From Bacteroidales bacterium (lineage in GTDB: Bacteria > Bacteroidota > Bacteroidia > Bacteroidales > UBA7960), in NCBI GenBank assembly GCA_007122505.1, contig SKTQ01000084.1:1-9755 (forward strand): a stretch of 9,755 bases of DNA, written 5' to 3'. Shown here piece by piece: positions 7,026-9,755 of this stretch; the stretch's first letter is position 1; the number at the start of each line of letters is the position of its first letter. The notes below the pieces were generated by a model. That model was not told the origin of the DNA, made no database searches, and worked only from the letters and a program-made list of their open reading frames with translations. Both the position numbers and the translations under genes were made by a program.

Positions 7026-8429
7026 TTAGCGTGCCCTGATGGTGGTTGTTCTGTTTATCCAGCATTCCACGCGATAGCTGTCACCTTGTGAATATCCGTG
7101 AAAGAAAATGTCTTCACCATTGGGAAAATATTGTCTGTATACGCCGGCGAGGTCTCTGGCTCTGTTTCTCACAGCTTCATCTTCGGCAACCCTGGCTGCC
7201 TCGTTAAATTTGTCAACGGCGGGCCAAAAGGCTGTTTTCCTGGTAAACTCATCATCACCACATTCGCTGGCGCTGGCAGCATACATTTCTCCGATCAGGA
7301 TAAGTGGGCGGCCATCGGTGGGGCTTGTTTCATGAGCTTGCCTGGCGAATCCGCGCGCTTGCGGAAGTCGCTGCAGCTGCCGGTAGCTGATCTCCGCCAT
7401 TTGCCAGTAGGCGCGAAAAATACGGTCTTTATGTCTTTCCGGGTCTGTCTCGGTATATTGGTCAACAGCCTGCTGGAAGTAATTGATGGCCGACTGCCAA
7501 TTTTCACGGTCACTTTCCAGCCGCCCCATCAGGAAGGCAGATTCAGCATCGGGCTGAAGCTCATAAAGCTTTTTTGTGGCATAATAAAACAGGTCTTCAG
7601 CTGTACATCCGGCATTGTCAAGCATTTCCGTGATACGGTGCAACAGTTCAATATCTTCGGGGTTTTCTTCGAACCTGGGTCCAAAAACCTGGATCAATCC
7701 TTCACAGGTAGCATAAGGTTCAAACAAGGAGCGAACGTTGTTTTTGGCGGTCAGGAAAGGACGCTGATCGTCTGGCTTGGTTTCCAAATTGTAATCAATA
7801 ATGTTGGTTGCTCTGTCAAAGGCCTCTATGATGGCATCCTGCTCCAGCAATCCGGATTCAGTGAGCCAGATCACCGATTGAAAGTTAATGATCAAAACGG
7901 GGGCTTCTGTTGACATTCCCTGCAACCCGATGCTGCGTTCAGTTAGGTCGTACAGCTCCTGAACACGGGTAGGCCGAACCTGGTAAAGGCGGGCGGCCTG
8001 CCTGCCCAGCACAAAACCTTCTTCGCCAAAAGTTTCTATGCGCCTTTGGTAAATCATCATTAAGGTGTCTACCCATGCATCCTGCCTTTCAGGATCAGTT
8101 TCATTGTTAAAAAAGTATGCGGCCATCGCGGTGCCGTGCAGATAAATGTTTCTGGTTGCCCTTGGGCAATGTTCAAACATATACCTCCATGGGCCCCACG
8201 CCATTTCAAAGTTTCTGTGCCTGTAATACTGATCATACAAATTCCAGTTTCTGACACATGTCGCACTGTCCTCTCCGAATGGGGAGTCTGTATTTTGAAT
8301 GATCGTGCTCATGTCGGTTGGGATGGCATGACTGGCAACAGCCTCTGTGCTGTTTGAACCCATGCTAAAAAAAGCACCGGTGAAGAGAATGGCCATCAAG
8401 GCCAGGGAGATCAATTTCATCGCTTTCAT
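7026..8429 (-). CDS. Exported TPR protein of unknown function, conserved beside lptC
   Basis: 467 residues. Residues 1 to about 24 form a signal peptide (MKAMKLISLALMAILFTGAFF) without a lipobox cysteine, so a soluble or loosely attached periplasmic protein is likely. Residues 58-88 carry a conserved-looking block with Cys58 and Cys88, NLYDQYYRHRNFEMAWGPW and an NIYLHG follow-on. Cys242 and Cys275 form another possible pair. Clear TPR-type helices are seen at about 295-328 (AFLMGRLESDRENWQSAINY, then FQQAV) and about 336-370 (YWQMAEISYRQLQRLPQAR). The end (GDSYRVECWINRTTTIR) resembles a C-terminal cap that I recall from Bacteroidota homologues. TPR proteins act as scaffolds or partners; no enzyme motif is seen. 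Its position between a barrel protein and LptC suggests a role in outer-membrane assembly, which is inference. The start ATG 8429 lacks a Shine-Dalgarno; ATG 8420 is a close alternative. Confidence 0.85.
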   Translation of the reverse strand: MKAMKLISLALMAILFTGAFFSMGSNSTEAVASHAIPTDMSTIIQNTDSPFGEDSATCVRNWNLYDQYYRHRNFEMAWGPWRYMFEHCPRATRNIYLHGTAMAAYFFNNETDPERQDAWVDTLMMIYQRRIETFGEEGFVLGRQAARLYQVRPTRVQELYDLTERSIGLQGMSTEAPVLIINFQSVIWLTESGLLEQDAIIEAFDRATNIIDYNLETKPDDQRPFLTAKNNVRSLFEPYATCEGLIQVFGPRFEENPEDIELLHRITEMLDNAGCTAEDLFYYATKKLYELQPDAESAFLMGRLESDRENWQSAINYFQQAVDQYTETDPERHKDRIFRAYWQMAEISYRQLQRLPQARGFARQAHETSPTDGRPLILIGEMYAASASECGDDEFTRKTAFWPAVDKFNEAARVAEDEAVRNRARDLAGVYRQYFPNGEDIFFHGYSQGDSYRVECWINRTTTIRAR

Positions 8430-8481
8430 TTTTCTTGCTGTTATATGAGTTGTTTATATGTGTTTTTCGGAAACAACCGGT

Positions 8482-9755
8482 TTAGTGGAACAATCTTCTT
8501 ATAAACCAGCGTTCATAAATATTAATTCCGATATTAAGCATGTAGAAGTTTTCCTGCATCATTTGATCGGCACCGGGGTCACGCCTGCTATATTCAAAGT
8601 TTATCCGCAGACCGGATAGCGTACCCCTAATCGGCACAAAAGTACCAAAACTTATGCCAAACTCTGTGAGTTCTTCGCCGTTTGGCATAAAGTAGGATTG
8701 TCCGTAGCGTATTCCGCCTGAATAACGCATCCTGTGTAGAAGGGTTGAAAAGGTCTCAATGGTTGGGCGGAACTCCACGCCAAGTGCAATCCGGTAGCTG
8801 TCATTAAACTGATCGGGTTTGTTTAAAAAGTTGAATGATTCCCAGTTTTGCCATTGATAGTCAATGCCTGCAGCCCAGTTTCTGTTGAAACGGCCATAGA
8901 TGCCTGCCCCATAATAGGTAGGGATGGTAAGCCGGTCTTCGGCCAGCTCAAAATGGGCAATGGTGTCGAAAGCCATTTCACCCGGTAACTTGCGCCTCAG
9001 GGTTTCCGTACTTCGGATATTAACGCCTTGTTCGGTTCCGTAAGTGGCGCCAATTGTCAGGTAACGATGGTCGGAGAACCGGTGATGGTATTGCACACCA
9101 TATCCAATTACCCATCCGGATACCCGGTTGTTGTTTGCAAGGTTGGTTTGAAACACTCCGGCAGAATCCGAAGAGACAGAAGCTTCATAGACAAGGTTTC
9201 CAAACAGGTAAGACATGTTGGCTCCCACTGAAAACCCATTAAACAGTTCAAGGGAGGTGCCAAAAAACAACTGGTTGACCCCGCCGCTTCCTTCATAGAA
9301 GTAGTTCACCATACCGGCCTGCGGGTGCTCATCAGATTCGCGAATGGTATATCCTACCTTGCTAAAAGGCTTCAGCCCGGCGGCAAAAGACATCCAGGAT
9401 GTCACGGGAAAACCCACAGAAAGGTTACCCAGCGAAATATAGTCTGACTGTTGCCTGACATCAGCTGCTTTTTGTTCATAGAAATGGGCGAACAAGGTGC
9501 TTTCGAACACAAATGATGTGGAATCAATGGCCGCATAGGATGCCGGGTTGACATCATTGATGGAAATATTGCTTCTGAAGGCCTGGTTTATACCGCCCAT
9601 GCCCATGTTTTGAAGATATTGGTTGTGCCTCAGCTCTCCCAGCCCATACAAGGAATAAGGAATATTGACGGAGTTTTGTGCAATGCTGTTAAGGGGTGTC
9701 AACATTGCTAAAAACAAAAGTATTACCGTTAACGCGGAGAAATATATTCTAGAGA
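8482..9755 (-). CDS. FadL/OmpP1-like outer-membrane beta-barrel protein, 5' end outside window
   Basis: The frame is open to the right edge, so the start lies outside. Visible residues begin SRIYFSALTVILLFLAMLTP and reach an SIAQ cleavage site, a typical Bacteroidota signal peptide. A TTG at 9717 falls inside the hydrophobic core and is not a believable start. The mature N-terminus (NIPYSLYGLGELRHNQYL, then MGMGGINQAFR, then INDVNPASYAAIDSTSF) matches the SPYSRYGLG...MGG...NPASY pattern I recall from FadL/OmpP1-like proteins of this phylum. The rest alternates short amphipathic strands rich in Y, F, W and G, consistent with a barrel, and ends NIYERWFIRRLFH. About 411 residues follow position 9717. 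Possible roles are uptake of hydrophobic compounds or a structural barrel; the substrate is unknown. The TPR gene follows after 52 bases, consistent with an operon. In related genomes a type III pantothenate kinase gene often precedes it, but that cannot be seen here. Confidence 0.85.
   Translation of the reverse strand, partial: SRIYFSALTVILLFLAMLTPLNSIAQNSVNIPYSLYGLGELRHNQYLQNMGMGGINQAFRSNISINDVNPASYAAIDSTSFVFESTLFAHFYEQKAADVRQQSDYISLGNLSVGFPVTSWMSFAAGLKPFSKVGYTIRESDEHPQAGMVNYFYEGSGGVNQLFFGTSLELFNGFSVGANMSYLFGNLVYEASVSSDSAGVFQTNLANNNRVSGWVIGYGVQYHHRFSDHRYLTIGATYGTEQGVNIRSTETLRRKLPGEMAFDTIAHFELAEDRLTIPTYYGAGIYGRFNRNWAAGIDYQWQNWESFNFLNKPDQFNDSYRIALGVEFRPTIETFSTLLHRMRYSGGIRYGQSYFMPNGEELTEFGISFGTFVPIRGTLSGLRINFEYSRRDPGADQMMQENFYMLNIGINIYERWFIRRLFH

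Noticed and set aside
7098..7913. 271-residue plus-strand open frame
   Set aside because: It lies wholly antisense to the TPR gene, whose product has a signal peptide, TPR helices and a coherent end; the plus-strand product has no recognisable domain.
9717..9717. TTG as start of the barrel protein
   Set aside because: The frame is open upstream and encodes the first part of a signal peptide, so the true start lies beyond the right edge.

Overview
The window looks like chromosomal DNA from a member of the Bacteroidota, probably a Bacteroidales- or Marinilabiliales-like organism. Three things point that way. Two promoters fit the Bacteroidota -7 consensus TAnnTTTG. The gene starts mostly lack Shine-Dalgarno sequences. 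The gene order FadL-like outer-membrane protein, TPR protein, lipoprotein LptC, CorC/HlyC-type membrane protein, PpiD-type isomerase is, to my knowledge, characteristic of this phylum. Every gene I can support lies on the minus strand, so the transcription order runs from the right edge to the left.

Right part (9755 to 2843): an envelope-biogenesis cluster. It opens with a FadL/OmpP1-like beta-barrel protein whose first codons lie beyond the right edge. Next come an exported TPR protein of unknown function, lipoprotein LptC (lipopolysaccharide transport), a CNNM/CBS/CorC-HlyC membrane protein, and a membrane-anchored PpiD-like peptidyl-prolyl isomerase. LptC and the CorC-like gene are 14 bases apart. 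The last gene has its own TATCTTTG promoter in a 100-base gap and is followed by a strong hairpin-plus-T-run terminator at 2743-2790. Together these genes suggest building and quality control of the outer membrane.

Left part (2611 to 1): a separate transcription unit. A promoter with a 19-base spacer drives a large secreted protein that starts at 2533 and is still open at position 1. At least 844 residues are visible: a signal peptide, a cohesin-like domain, an Ig-like domain and eight InlB-B/Listeria-Bacteroides-type repeats of 71-79 residues. The last two repeats visible are nearly identical 213-base tandem copies. Because it has no stop codon in the window, this gene is easily missed, and short spurious frames on both strands cover it.

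I see no RNA genes, CRISPR arrays, insertion sequences, phage genes or defence genes. The envelope cluster is a known type of locus. The least ordinary parts are the modular repeat protein and the uncharacterised TPR protein beside lptC.
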